Notes under the pieces: model-generated
Databases searched by the model: none
What the model saw: the letters and a program-made list of their open reading frames with translations, nothing else
Told to the model about the DNA's origin: nothing
Shown here: positions 17,439 to 25,642 of the stretch, one piece after another
How the letters are laid out: each line of letters starts with the position of its first letter
Position numbering within the stretch: position 1 is the first letter of the stretch
Position numbers and translations under genes: made by a program
Source of the DNA: Cytophagaceae bacterium SCN 52-12
GTDB taxonomy: Bacteria; Bacteroidota; Bacteroidia; Cytophagales; Spirosomataceae
Length of the DNA stretch: 44,580 nt
Reading direction: 5' to 3'
NCBI GenBank assembly: GCA_001724175.1
Contig: MEDT01000050.1
Location: forward strand, 1-44,580

Positions 17439-18569
17439 ATGACCAGGGCATTGCTGATTTTCCCGCTGATGCTTTTCATGTCTGCTTCCGTTTATGCCCA
17501 GACCGACACGCTCGTATGGCATGACGGCATTCAGCTTCAGGCAGGAGATTTTCGCAATAAATCGCCGGAGCAGCACCTGGATATTTCGTACCATTTTGAG
17601 TACCAGCTGATGCCCGGCTCTTTCTACCGGTGGACTCCTGTTTTCAGGAGCAGGGCTGTTTTTAACCGCAAGACCTCCTCTATGGGAGAAAGCACCACAC
17701 GCGACGCGCTTCGCTATGCCCAGGTCGTATTTGACCTGTACGGGCTGCACGTGCTCAGGCTGGAATCGAAAGTATACGATATGGGTTCCCTTGGCGGGTA
17801 TCTCTTTAAGGCAGAAGATGAAATCGCGTACAGGATCAGGGAGGCCGAAAAAGACCTGGAAAAAGAAATCGAGAAGCTCAACAGGGAGATACAGCAGGCC
17901 GTCAATATGGGTGAAAGCACCAACCGGGTGTTTTCGGAATGGGAGGAAAAGATCAAAAGCAGCTTAAAAACCACGGATCGCATCAGGCTCCTGGAAGAAA
18001 CAGGCTGGGGAATGAGCTTCTTTATCGGGATGGGGCACTCCCTGCTGTCCGGAAAAACCGGCGCTTGCTTCACTGATCCTACCGCCCTTTCCTTGGGATT
18101 GCAATTGGATGATAAAAAGCGCTCCAGGTTTGGAGTGGATATACGGCTCGGCGCCAATAAAACCCTGCAGCTCCTGCAGTTCAAAGGGGACTGGGAAAAA
18201 GGATTGCGTACCAACCTCGCCAATATTGAATTTACCTACGGGTATAAAGTCCCGGTGAAAAAAATCCTGTTTGTGCCGTATGGCGGTCTGGCCGTTAACG
18301 AATTTTCTCCAAGAAAGTCGGACAACAGCGATAAAAGACGCATAGATGGCTACAGCCCGGTGGTAGGGCTGGAGTTTAATCATTTCGTTGCCGGGATAAA
18401 CAAGAACCCGAGGGAAACGGTGAAATTTTTCTACAAGTGTAAAGCGTCCTACAATCCCAGCAACTTTGTCAGGAGCATCGCCGGGCCTCAGCTTAATTTC
18501 TCTTTGACGCTCGGGTTCGACACAGTTCCCAAACGTCTGAAAATGGTCAGGGAGCCGGCTGCCGGGTAA
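17439..18569 (+). CDS. Exported protein of unknown function, possible DUF922-like N-terminus
   Basis: A protein of 376 residues with signal peptide MTRALLIFPLMLFMSASVYAQ. Residues 22-110 (DTLVWHDGIQLQAGDFRNKS onwards) recall the start of DUF922-type secreted domains, but no HExxH metal site is visible, so an active protease is unlikely. Residues about 120-180 form a charged helical or coiled-coil region. The C-terminal half has alternating short segments (FTYGYKVPVKKILFVPYGG, VGLEFNHFVAG, GPQLNFSLTLGF) suggesting beta strands or a small outer-membrane barrel. It starts 35 bp after pyrB. The last 23 bp overlap the 3' end of convergent miaA. Function is not recognised. Confidence 0.75.
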   Translation: MTRALLIFPLMLFMSASVYAQTDTLVWHDGIQLQAGDFRNKSPEQHLDISYHFEYQLMPGSFYRWTPVFRSRAVFNRKTSSMGESTTRDALRYAQVVFDLYGLHVLRLESKVYDMGSLGGYLFKAEDEIAYRIREAEKDLEKEIEKLNREIQQAVNMGESTNRVFSEWEEKIKSSLKTTDRIRLLEETGWGMSFFIGMGHSLLSGKTGACFTDPTALSLGLQLDDKKRSRFGVDIRLGANKTLQLLQFKGDWEKGLRTNLANIEFTYGYKVPVKKILFVPYGGLAVNEFSPRKSDNSDKRRIDGYSPVVGLEFNHFVAGINKNPRETVKFFYKCKASYNPSNFVRSIAGPQLNFSLTLGFDTVPKRLKMVREPAAG

Positions 18570-19458
18570 CAAACTCCCGTATCCGCTCCTCGTCGCCGGC
18601 ATGAAACCACGAAAAATTACCCTGGTGCCTGAACCAGGTCAGCTGCCGTTTGGCATAACGTCGTGTATTCTGCTTTAAAAGGCGTACCATTTCCTTCTCA
18701 TCGTATAGTCCGTCGAGAAAGCCGTACACCTCCCTGTACCCTACCGTTTGCAGCGCATGATGCCCCCGGTAGGCGGCGACGCGGCGGGCTTCTTCTACCA
18801 GTCCTTCCTCCAGCATCAGGTCGACGCGATCCTCGATCCTTTTGTACAGCTCCTCCCGGTCGCGGTCGAGCGCAACCAGCACCTGGCGGAAAGGACGGGC
18901 AGCCCGTTCATTTTTCTGGAACGAGGAAATGGGTTGCCCTGTAGTATACCAGACTTCCAGAGCCCGTACTACCCGCTGCGGGTTGCTGATTTCCGCCGTA
19001 GCGGCGAAAGCGGGATCTTTCTCCTGTATCTCTGCCTGCAGCCCGGCTAATCCTTCGTCGTTCAACCTGGCGGTGAGCCGCTCCCGAAGCCCTTCTTCCG
19101 GCTGGGGAAGATCATCCAATCCTTCACAAACCGCTTTGATGTACAACCCCGAGCCCCCTGTCATAATCACCCGGTTGTTCCGCTCAAACAGGGCGGGCAG
19201 AAGCGCCAGCACATCCCTCTCGAAATCTCCGGCGCTGTAGGGTTCTGCTATCGTGTGGGTATCGATAAAGTAATGCTTTACACGTTCAAGCTGCTCCGCC
19301 GAAGGTTTGGCCGTACCGATCGAAAGCTCCCGGAAAAACTGGCGCGAATCGGCCGAAATTATTCCGGCATTCATGCTTTCCGCCAGCCGGATACACAATT
19401 CGGTCTTGCCTACCGCAGTAGGGCCAGCTATCACTATGAGCGTATTCTGAGCGGTCAA
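18547..19458 (-). CDS. miaA: tRNA dimethylallyltransferase
   Basis: A protein of 303 residues that transfers a dimethylallyl group to A37 of tRNAs reading UNN codons. It has the P-loop AGPTAVGKTE (11-20), ISADSRQFFRELSIGTAKP (the tRNA-flipping and catalytic region), FIDTHTIAEPYSAGDFERD, MTGGSGLYIKAVCEGLDD and the C-terminal TRRYAKRQLTWFR motif. The length is typical. The stop lies inside the end of the convergent secreted-protein gene, a 23-bp tail-to-tail overlap. The Tat-exported protein gene upstream is separated by 26 bp, but a functional link is unlikely. Confidence 0.95.
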   Translation of the reverse strand: MTAQNTLIVIAGPTAVGKTELCIRLAESMNAGIISADSRQFFRELSIGTAKPSAEQLERVKHYFIDTHTIAEPYSAGDFERDVLALLPALFERNNRVIMTGGSGLYIKAVCEGLDDLPQPEEGLRERLTARLNDEGLAGLQAEIQEKDPAFAATAEISNPQRVVRALEVWYTTGQPISSFQKNERAARPFRQVLVALDRDREELYKRIEDRVDLMLEEGLVEEARRVAAYRGHHALQTVGYREVYGFLDGLYDEKEMVRLLKQNTRRYAKRQLTWFRHQGNFSWFHAGDEERIREFVTRQPAP

Positions 19459-19484
19459 TACCTGCCTTTTTTATCTGCAATATA

Positions 19485-21881
19485 CTAACCCTTTCTTGCC
19501 GCCGGGAAATATACTTCCAGCGTTTCCTTCAGCAGCTTCATTTTTTCGCTTAGCGAATACGGGGTATATACATAATCCTGCTCGAACTGGAACCCGAAAC
19601 GTGAATCCTTGGAAACGGCCAGTTGGGAAAGCTCCGTACGGCTGATCTCCGACTTCAGTATCTGCTCCATCCTGCCGAGAATTTCATTTGCCTTCCCGGG
19701 GCTGCCGGCCGCGACCCATTGCAGCCTCAGGTTCTCGAATTCAAGCACCGCCATATTGCTCTCCATCATCCGGTGCAGGTGCTCGGCCACTACCACTTCC
19801 CTGACTGCACCCGGCCGCTTCCATTCCGGGCTGCCCAGGGCTGCTTCCCGGTACAGTTTCAGGCCTTTTTCCATTTCTTCCGCCGCCCCCTTCAGGTATT
19901 TCAGGAAAACCGGCAAAAGAGGGGTATCGGGAGAAGCCACAATCCCGGTGGCACCGCGCGCATACTGCTCGGCTTTGTTTACCTTGTTTGAAAAATCAGG
20001 GTAAAAAACCATTCTCGTCACCGTAAACGGCCAGTAGGGATTCAGCTGGCCTCCCAGGTAGCTCATCCACGCATTGTGATCAGTCCAGGAATAGTGGAAT
20101 GTCGCGGTCCTCAGCGGCGGCTCCTTGAAGAAGAGCGGGTTCCCGATGGCGTTATTGGTGCCCATATTCGGGCCTGTATCGGGCACCATCCTGATGGCAT
20201 TGTCGAAGTGCTCCCAGGCTTTCAGCACCTTGTCGCGCTGGCCTGCGCCGAAAAGACGCGAAGCCATGCTTCCCAGCAGGTCGGCAAAAGGAAGCGAATT
20301 ATCCCAGCAGGTCCAATACCTGAGCTCCGAAATGAAATTAGGGGTAAAGCCGCTGCTCCAGCTCTCGATCGTACCTTTTACCCCGTAGCGCGCGAGCGCA
20401 TCATACCGCTTGCGCCACTGGCCGGGGAAGGGAAGGTAGGGAATGGTACCGAACTGCCAGCTCGCAAAGGTATCGACCTTGGAAAACACCTTCATTTTCC
20501 GGCCGTTGGCTTCCTCGATCTGCGCCTGCGTCACCTCGGCCGGACCGACCTGCGACAATGAATAGTCTCTCAGGAAGCCCTGCATGCCGTCGAGCTCAAA
20601 CCCTTTTCCGTTTTCCCAGGTCAGCGAGGGGATGGCATCCTGCGGCAGCTTCTGTATGAAATATCGTTTCAACTTGGTATTCTGCGGGCGGAAGTCGATG
20701 TTATACTCCCAGGCAAGCACGTGCGTGCCCGGGTTGACGCGATGACATTCCTCCGTCACGATCCCCACCGCTTTGCCCCAGTTATCGGCCCATTCCATTA
20801 CATGCGATTCATCCGCACCGTGCAGGCCGCCCCATTTCTTATACCAGAATCCTTCCGTCAGCAGCACGTAGCCGCCCATATCGGGGAACTCCCGGGTAAT
20901 GTCCCTTACCAGCCTGCGAAGACCGTCCTCGCTTTCCTGCGTGCCGGTATATTGATAGATGATCGGTGTATAAACTTTGATACCCCACCGCGCGGCCCTT
21001 TTGATCAGGTCGTGAATTCGGTCGGGAGATTGCTTCCTGACTTTATACAAAAGACGGGCATAAAAATCAGTCGAGCTCTCGGCAGTGGTTCGGTCCCCGT
21101 TCGCATTTGCATATACCGACGTAAACAGGCCGTCAAAACCGTTATGAGCAATATGCGACAGCAGGTTGTCCGGCCACTCCATCCATCCGAGACCTGAAAG
21201 CACCATTCGCCGCTCATAAATACTCTCCCGCACCAGGTGAAGGTTAGCGGGCAGGAACGGGGCGTCTCTCAGCTTCATTTGGGCCTCCAGGTTGAACAGC
21301 CCCTGCAATACGCCCACCTCGTCATAGCCTACGACAACCAGGTGCTGCTTTTCCCTGAGAAGCGCATAGCCTTTCGGTCCTTTTACCAGTTCGGCATACT
21401 GCGGGAAGCGGTCTTTCGTGCCGGCCAGGATCAGCTTCTCCTTTCTCTTCAGGCCTTTAAAGCCGTCGACTTTTTCCGTTTCGATGCCCACTTCCATCGA
21501 GGCGCTCATAAATTCCCTGAAATCGGCTGCTGCTGTTTCCACGACCTCGCTTCCGCCGGATACGTAACACAGCCTCCACTGCCCTTCCGCAAGCGAGAAT
21601 TCATCCGGTCTTTTTACCAGCTCTTTATCCCGGCAGCGCACATGTACCGGGCCTTCTGCGATACGTTTATGATGACCATATGGCTGATCATCCGGCAAAA
21701 CCCTTTTTACTTCCCGGGCAAATACGGCTGTATCTTCGGCAACGGGCAGGATTTCGGGCGATGCCCTGTTTATTGTTTCCGCATCGGGCAGCGGATCATC
21801 ATTACCGGCTGCAGCGGCGGTTCCCGCTACGCCCAGCCCGGCCGTCAGCAGGAATTTCCTTCGTGAAAAATTTTGAGACAT
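19485..21881 (-). CDS. Tat-exported glycosidase-like TIM-barrel protein (A)
   Basis: A protein of 798 residues with a twin-arginine signal (SRRKFLLTAGLGVAG). Residues about 100-215 look like the alpha/beta accessory domain found before GH20- and GH67-type barrels (VVVGYDEVGVLQGLFNLEAQ). It is followed by ERRMVLSGLGWMEWP and a barrel-like region with conserved acids (GGYVLLTEGFWYK, HVLAWEYNIDF, ESWSSGFTP). No named GH family is recognisable, so catalysis is inferred. The C-terminus carries DSRFGFQFEQDYVYTPYSL (from residue 759), a motif shared with the neighbouring protein B. It lies 23 bp downstream of B and is probably in the same operon. Likely acts in the periplasm or at the surface on a glycan. 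Confidence 0.72.
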   Translation of the reverse strand: MSQNFSRRKFLLTAGLGVAGTAAAAGNDDPLPDAETINRASPEILPVAEDTAVFAREVKRVLPDDQPYGHHKRIAEGPVHVRCRDKELVKRPDEFSLAEGQWRLCYVSGGSEVVETAAADFREFMSASMEVGIETEKVDGFKGLKRKEKLILAGTKDRFPQYAELVKGPKGYALLREKQHLVVVGYDEVGVLQGLFNLEAQMKLRDAPFLPANLHLVRESIYERRMVLSGLGWMEWPDNLLSHIAHNGFDGLFTSVYANANGDRTTAESSTDFYARLLYKVRKQSPDRIHDLIKRAARWGIKVYTPIIYQYTGTQESEDGLRRLVRDITREFPDMGGYVLLTEGFWYKKWGGLHGADESHVMEWADNWGKAVGIVTEECHRVNPGTHVLAWEYNIDFRPQNTKLKRYFIQKLPQDAIPSLTWENGKGFELDGMQGFLRDYSLSQVGPAEVTQAQIEEANGRKMKVFSKVDTFASWQFGTIPYLPFPGQWRKRYDALARYGVKGTIESWSSGFTPNFISELRYWTCWDNSLPFADLLGSMASRLFGAGQRDKVLKAWEHFDNAIRMVPDTGPNMGTNNAIGNPLFFKEPPLRTATFHYSWTDHNAWMSYLGGQLNPYWPFTVTRMVFYPDFSNKVNKAEQYARGATGIVASPDTPLLPVFLKYLKGAAEEMEKGLKLYREAALGSPEWKRPGAVREVVVAEHLHRMMESNMAVLEFENLRLQWVAAGSPGKANEILGRMEQILKSEISRTELSQLAVSKDSRFGFQFEQDYVYTPYSLSEKMKLLKETLEVYFPAARKG

Positions 21882-21904
21882 TAATTTTCGGCTATGGGTT
21901 TATG

Positions 21905-24262
21905 CTAAATTTTATCAATCCAGTGCTCGAGCAGGTAACGGCAGTTCAGCACCTTTTCCCTGAGGTCGTCGGGCACATAGAAATAGTGATTGCTGGCTTC
22001 AAACCCGATCCGGGAGTCGACAGATTGCAGCTCATAGAGTCGCTTTGCCAGCCTGATCTCATCTCTCAGGAGCTCTTTCAGCCTTGTGCGGCTTTTATCC
22101 CTTTCTGCGGCACCCGCGCCGGCCGGCAGCTTGTCCCGGTGGCGAATGAAATCCGACTGGTTGGCAACGCTCCTGTACAATACGGCTACCGTCTCGGCGA
22201 TCCGGGCTTCCTTTTCAAGCTCCTGCTTTTCTTCGCTACCAAGCTTCTTACTTCCTGTCTTTTGCCTGAGCACTTTCAAGGAAGCTTCGAATCCATCCGC
22301 CACTTTATAAAGCTGGCTTATAAAGACTTCTTCAGGATAAATAGCCCGCCAGCCCTTCAGGTCGTCATACCCTATTCCGACCATTGTAGACGAATAGCCG
22401 GTAGGCTTCTCCCACAGCAGGTTGGCCGGGCCCGAATGGACCGGGGCATTATAGACCACGCTGATGTGATACGGGAATTCCCTGTAGGCCTTGCTGAACC
22501 CGTACCAGGCTTCTACCATTGCCTCCGCAGCGGCGCCGTACCGCCTTTTGGCGACCCTGGTCATGGCTTCGTTCACCGAGATACCGGGATCGCTCCCTAC
22601 GATGGAAACCACTTCCAGGTTCGGCGATCCGGGATAGCCGCCGAGCGTCCAGCCGGTCATCAGCCCGCTCACTTTTTCTTCCCGCAGGTTCACTGCATGC
22701 TGCGCCACATTTTCAAGGGCAGGTACGTAAGGCACGCCGCCGCACTCCCAGGTAGTGCCGGCCTGGATCTTGGCGATGATCCTGAGCCCGCGCTCCCGCG
22801 CCACAGCCCAATGCCGCTTTGCCCTGGGCCCGGGCCCTACCGCCGAAATCGAGTATTCTCCTACCTTTCCTTTTACCCCCCCTCTTTCAATGGGGAGGTC
22901 CCATTCGCTTACGCTCATCAGCGATGCGTTTTCGGGCAGCCCGGGCACAATGCCTTCCGCCCAGCCGTCTTTCCAGCCCCAGTCCCAGGCGATCAGCCGC
23001 GGACCGGTACCCGTATACCCGGCATTACCCTGGCTTTTATAGGTTTTTATCCCGTTTCGGATCCCCTGCTCATACAGGGTGTTAAGCTCGGCTATTACTT
23101 TCTCAGGACCCCTGGGGCCGCACCGCGGGCATTGCGCGCCCTGGAAATGCGACCAGCAGTTGGTTGGATTCTCGGAAGCGGTAATCGAAAAGAAACCGGC
23201 GAGGTCGGGCACTACCGAAACGATATGCGCAATGGAATCGACCAGGTATTTCTGTACTTCCGGGTGGCTGGTGCATAGCGCTGCGTAATTTCCTCTTGTC
23301 ACTCCTTTCAGATCGGGGTACTTCTCATAAAAAGACAATGGCTGATACCTCGGCTCGTTGAGGTACAGGTAAATCCCTACCCCGTGCCGCCTGCATTTTT
23401 CGACCAGCCGCTTCAGGTTGGCAAGCCTTTTTTCCCAATCCCTGCTCAGCTCAGGGTCCCATGGGAAGGGCGTCAGCTTGCTCAGCACAATGTGCATCCA
23501 GGTACCGTCGAGCCCTGAAGCAGCCATCCGCTCCAGGTAGCCGTCGGGATAAGGGTCTATGGCGGTATCCAGCAGCGGATCGCCGAAAAGGGTAAAATAG
23601 CCGTATCCGTACCGGGGTGAAAAGCCCGATTGCAAAGGTGGCGACGTGCGGCCGGGCGAAGAGGAAAGCTCTTTTACAAAATGGAATAACGGTTCCTTCT
23701 TCCCGGCAGAAGCGCCGCCGAACTCCTCACTGATCACCTTCTTTACCCAGCTTTCGCCGTTTCTTTCTTCCTGCGAGCCCTGCGACCACCTGACCGGCTC
23801 ACAATCGGGCTTCAGGCTGCCCAGCTTGATATAAAGGAAGTCATCTTCCTGGAGCGTGAATTCCAGGTGTTCCTCCGTCCAGCCCAGGAGATCCTTAAGC
23901 TGCGATTTTGGAAGAAGATGCCAGTTTCTCCTGATGATGGTGATATAGCTCCTGCTCCACTGCTCATCCGACACCGGCAGGGGGTTGGCCAGGCCTAGCG
24001 CCTTCCCCAGCCCGAGTATCTGCTTTTCTGTTGCCCCCGTTACCGCCGCCATTTTTTCTACCGGGACAAGGTTCCAGTTGCGCCATATGAAAGCATGCAG
24101 GCGGCCGGGAAAATGCGGGAAAGGTACCGGCAGCTTCTGACTGCCCGGCAGAAAACCGGCAGCGTTGAGCGGTGAGCTGTTCCAGAGCATTCCCGAAGTA
24201 AGAAGCGCTGTGGCGCCCAGGAAGCTTCTTCTCGAAAGTACCGTTTTTGAAGGGGGAATCAT
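21905..24262 (-). CDS. Tat-exported glycosidase-like protein (B) with duplicated N-terminal helical motif
   Basis: A protein of 785 residues with a twin-arginine signal (SRRSFLGATALLTSG). An N-terminal segment contains two copies of a 32-residue motif (about 60-91 and 111-142) with the pattern RNWxLxP...L..GxTE...L. A barrel-like domain follows: GLDGTWMHIVLSKL, GVGIYLYLNEPRY, then a Cys/His cluster (Cys369, His372, Cys378, Cys381), then AWDWGWKDGW. The C-terminal DSRIGFEASNHYFYVPDDL (from 749) is shared with protein A. Function is unassigned; the acids and Trp-rich barrel suggest a glycosidase. The start codon lies 8 bp from an 11-unit heptamer array that forms its leader. It follows the amidohydrolase gene on the same strand. 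Confidence 0.72.
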   Translation of the reverse strand: MIPPSKTVLSRRSFLGATALLTSGMLWNSSPLNAAGFLPGSQKLPVPFPHFPGRLHAFIWRNWNLVPVEKMAAVTGATEKQILGLGKALGLANPLPVSDEQWSRSYITIIRRNWHLLPKSQLKDLLGWTEEHLEFTLQEDDFLYIKLGSLKPDCEPVRWSQGSQEERNGESWVKKVISEEFGGASAGKKEPLFHFVKELSSSPGRTSPPLQSGFSPRYGYGYFTLFGDPLLDTAIDPYPDGYLERMAASGLDGTWMHIVLSKLTPFPWDPELSRDWEKRLANLKRLVEKCRRHGVGIYLYLNEPRYQPLSFYEKYPDLKGVTRGNYAALCTSHPEVQKYLVDSIAHIVSVVPDLAGFFSITASENPTNCWSHFQGAQCPRCGPRGPEKVIAELNTLYEQGIRNGIKTYKSQGNAGYTGTGPRLIAWDWGWKDGWAEGIVPGLPENASLMSVSEWDLPIERGGVKGKVGEYSISAVGPGPRAKRHWAVARERGLRIIAKIQAGTTWECGGVPYVPALENVAQHAVNLREEKVSGLMTGWTLGGYPGSPNLEVVSIVGSDPGISVNEAMTRVAKRRYGAAAEAMVEAWYGFSKAYREFPYHISVVYNAPVHSGPANLLWEKPTGYSSTMVGIGYDDLKGWRAIYPEEVFISQLYKVADGFEASLKVLRQKTGSKKLGSEEKQELEKEARIAETVAVLYRSVANQSDFIRHRDKLPAGAGAAERDKSRTRLKELLRDEIRLAKRLYELQSVDSRIGFEASNHYFYVPDDLREKVLNCRYLLEHWIDKI

Positions 24263-24270
24263 GGTTGGGG

Positions 24271-24347
24271 TTAGGTATTGGATATTAGATTTTTTGGTAT
24301 TGGGCTTTAGGTATCAGGTTTTAGGTATTGGTTTTTTGGCTTTAAAC
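24271..24347. repeat. Eleven-unit 7-bp repeat array in the leader of gene B
   Basis: Contiguous heptamers run TTAGGTA, TTGGATA, TTAGATT, TTTTGGT, ATTGGGC, TTTAGGT, ATCAGGT, TTTAGGT, ATTGGTT, TTTTGGC, TTTAAAC, with one phase slip after the third unit. The core is wTTrGGT. The array begins 8 bp upstream of the start codon of the minus-strand gene B, so it would be its 5' leader. Confidence 0.75.
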
Positions 24348-24375
24348 TTAGCCGTAAAGCCCGTAAGAAACGCCT

Positions 24376-24397
24376 CCCCCTCCTGCGAAGGAGGGGG
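24376..24397. repeat. G/C hairpin with GNRA-type loop
   Basis: A perfect 9-bp stem CCCCCTCCT / AGGAGGGGG closes a GCGA tetraloop, followed by GTCGGGGGGTGG. It sits between the amidohydrolase and gene B, next to the heptamer array. The sequence resembles G-rich palindromes that occur in many copies between genes in Bacteroidota. No T-run follows, so an intrinsic terminator is unlikely. Confidence 0.65.
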
Positions 24398-24417
24398 TCG
24401 GGGGGTGGTCCCGGTAA

Positions 24418-25245
24418 TTATAATTTATAAAAATCAATACAATTCTGTCCCCACAACTTCCGGTTTTCATCCGCCGACAGCTGAAGCGTGTTCTGACGCA
24501 ATATTTCGCAGGTTTCATGATACGACGCCCCTACCAGGCACACCGGCCAGTCGCTCCCGAACATCACGCGGTCTATTCCGAAAATATCGAGTGTAACATC
24601 GATGTACTTCTTAAAATCATCATATTTCCAGTGCGCCCAATCCGCCTCCGTTATCAGTCCTGAAATCTTACAGGTGACATGCTCCAGCTCCCGGAACGGC
24701 TTCATGTCCCTGGCCCACTCATCGATAATCTGGTCTTTGATAAAAGGTTTCGCGATGTGGTCGACCACGAAAGGCTGGTCGGGAAAACGCTTTACGAATT
24801 CGACCGAATTGCGGACGTGTTTGGGATAGATCAGCACATCGTAGGTATAGTTATATTTTTTCAACCTGGATATACCCCTGCAGAAATCATCCCGCAGCAG
24901 GAAATCGACCTCGGGTTCCGCCTGCACGATATGGCGAAAACCTTTCAGAGCATCGAACTGTGAAAAGTACTCCAGCCGCTCGTCCAGGTTCTCTGCACGG
25001 AGATCTATCCAGCCTACCACACCCTTGATGAAATCGTGCTTCCCGAGCAGGTCCAGCAGAAAGAGGGTTTCTGCTTCGTTCTGATCTGCCTGTACCGCCA
25101 CGCAGCCGTCGATGCCGCTTTCTTCGAGGAGAGGCTCGAGGTCTTCGGGCATAAAATCATTCTGAATGACGGCCATTTCGTCTGTGATCCAGGCGTCTTT
25201 TACCGGGTGGTATTTCCAGAAGTGCTGGTGACTGTCTATTTTCAT
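24418..25245 (-). CDS. Amidohydrolase of the L-fuconolactonase type (COG3618)
   Basis: A protein of 275 residues with the amidohydrolase-2 fold. It begins MKIDSHQHFWKYHP with the metal-type His6 and His8, then GCVAVQADQNEAETLFLL, GVVGWIDLRAENLDERL, His163 in VVDHIAKPFIKD, and Asp232 in FGSDWPVCL. These match the fuconolactone / 2-pyrone-4,6-dicarboxylate lactonase-like group, which opens sugar lactones or related rings in the cytoplasm. No signal peptide is present. It is the first gene of the minus-strand cluster with proteins A and B, consistent with use of a released deoxy sugar such as fucose; that substrate is an inference. Confidence 0.88.
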   Translation of the reverse strand: MKIDSHQHFWKYHPVKDAWITDEMAVIQNDFMPEDLEPLLEESGIDGCVAVQADQNEAETLFLLDLLGKHDFIKGVVGWIDLRAENLDERLEYFSQFDALKGFRHIVQAEPEVDFLLRDDFCRGISRLKKYNYTYDVLIYPKHVRNSVEFVKRFPDQPFVVDHIAKPFIKDQIIDEWARDMKPFRELEHVTCKISGLITEADWAHWKYDDFKKYIDVTLDIFGIDRVMFGSDWPVCLVGASYHETCEILRQNTLQLSADENRKLWGQNCIDFYKL

Positions 25246-25571
25246 TTTTTTACGCTAGTTAGATATTAAGTGAGGAACTGGCCCCCCGGGTGGCTCCGCT
25301 TACAGATTACGGGCCGGACTTACAGGCCCCGGGCTGCGCGGGGCTTGCCCGGGGTTATGCATGTGTCGGCCCTGCGGGGCTTTGCGCTGCATTACCCCTT
25401 ACCGGAGGATATTATCAATAACTCTTTACAATAGTGAATCTACTCTGTTTCAAAGGACGTTTAAAATTGCAAAAAAGCCCCCTGTTCTCGAAAAATTCAA
25501 ATTTGAACCCGGAAGTATCCTATCGATACTAATAGGCTGGACTCCAAAGTGTATTTGAATAATTAGAATGT
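25246..25571. other. Intergenic region with GC-rich palindromes, then AT-rich sequence
   Basis: This gap contains a GC-rich block (25275-25400) with self-complementary stretches, for example GCCCCGGGCTGCGCGGGGC at 25326-25344 and GCCCTGCGGGGC at 25369-25380, resembling a REP-type intergenic element. Composition switches sharply to AT-rich around 25400. No credible gene is seen; a 65-codon plus-strand frame crosses the GC-rich palindromes and has no family features. Confidence 0.5.
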
Positions 25572-25613
25572 AACCAAAAGAGCCGCAGATGATCTACGGC
25601 TCTTTTGGTTTTT
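25572..25613. terminator. Strong intrinsic terminator hairpin
   Basis: A perfect 14-bp stem AACCAAAAGAGCCG (25572-25585) / CGGCTCTTTTGGTT (25597-25610) with an 11-nt loop, continuing into TTTTT on the plus strand. It lies 30 bp downstream of the minus-strand lipoprotein gene ending at 25643. The stem could also end that transcript, although on the minus strand the T-run is within the stem. No plus-strand gene that would need it is evident. Confidence 0.8.
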
Positions 25614-25642
25614 CTGTTCGGATTCAATTTAAGTAGCTAAGG

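Noticed and set aside
22870-22910. G/C-rich palindrome-like stretch inside gene B resembling the intergenic hairpin
   Set aside because: It encodes PIERGGVKGK in frame, inside a region that reads as continuous protein, so it looks like ordinary coding sequence rather than an inserted element.
21680-23278. Plus-strand open frame of 532 codons
   Set aside because: It runs antisense to proteins A and B, has Pro/Arg/His-rich shadow composition and no domain, while the minus-strand frames carry Tat signals and conserved motifs.
24271-24347. Heptamer array considered as a CRISPR
   Set aside because: Units of 7 bp are contiguous and degenerate, with no spacers, and there are no cas genes.
25361-25558. 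65-codon plus-strand frame in the islet border
   Set aside because: Its first third crosses GC-rich palindromes and the rest has no family features or signal; composition changes abruptly within the frame.
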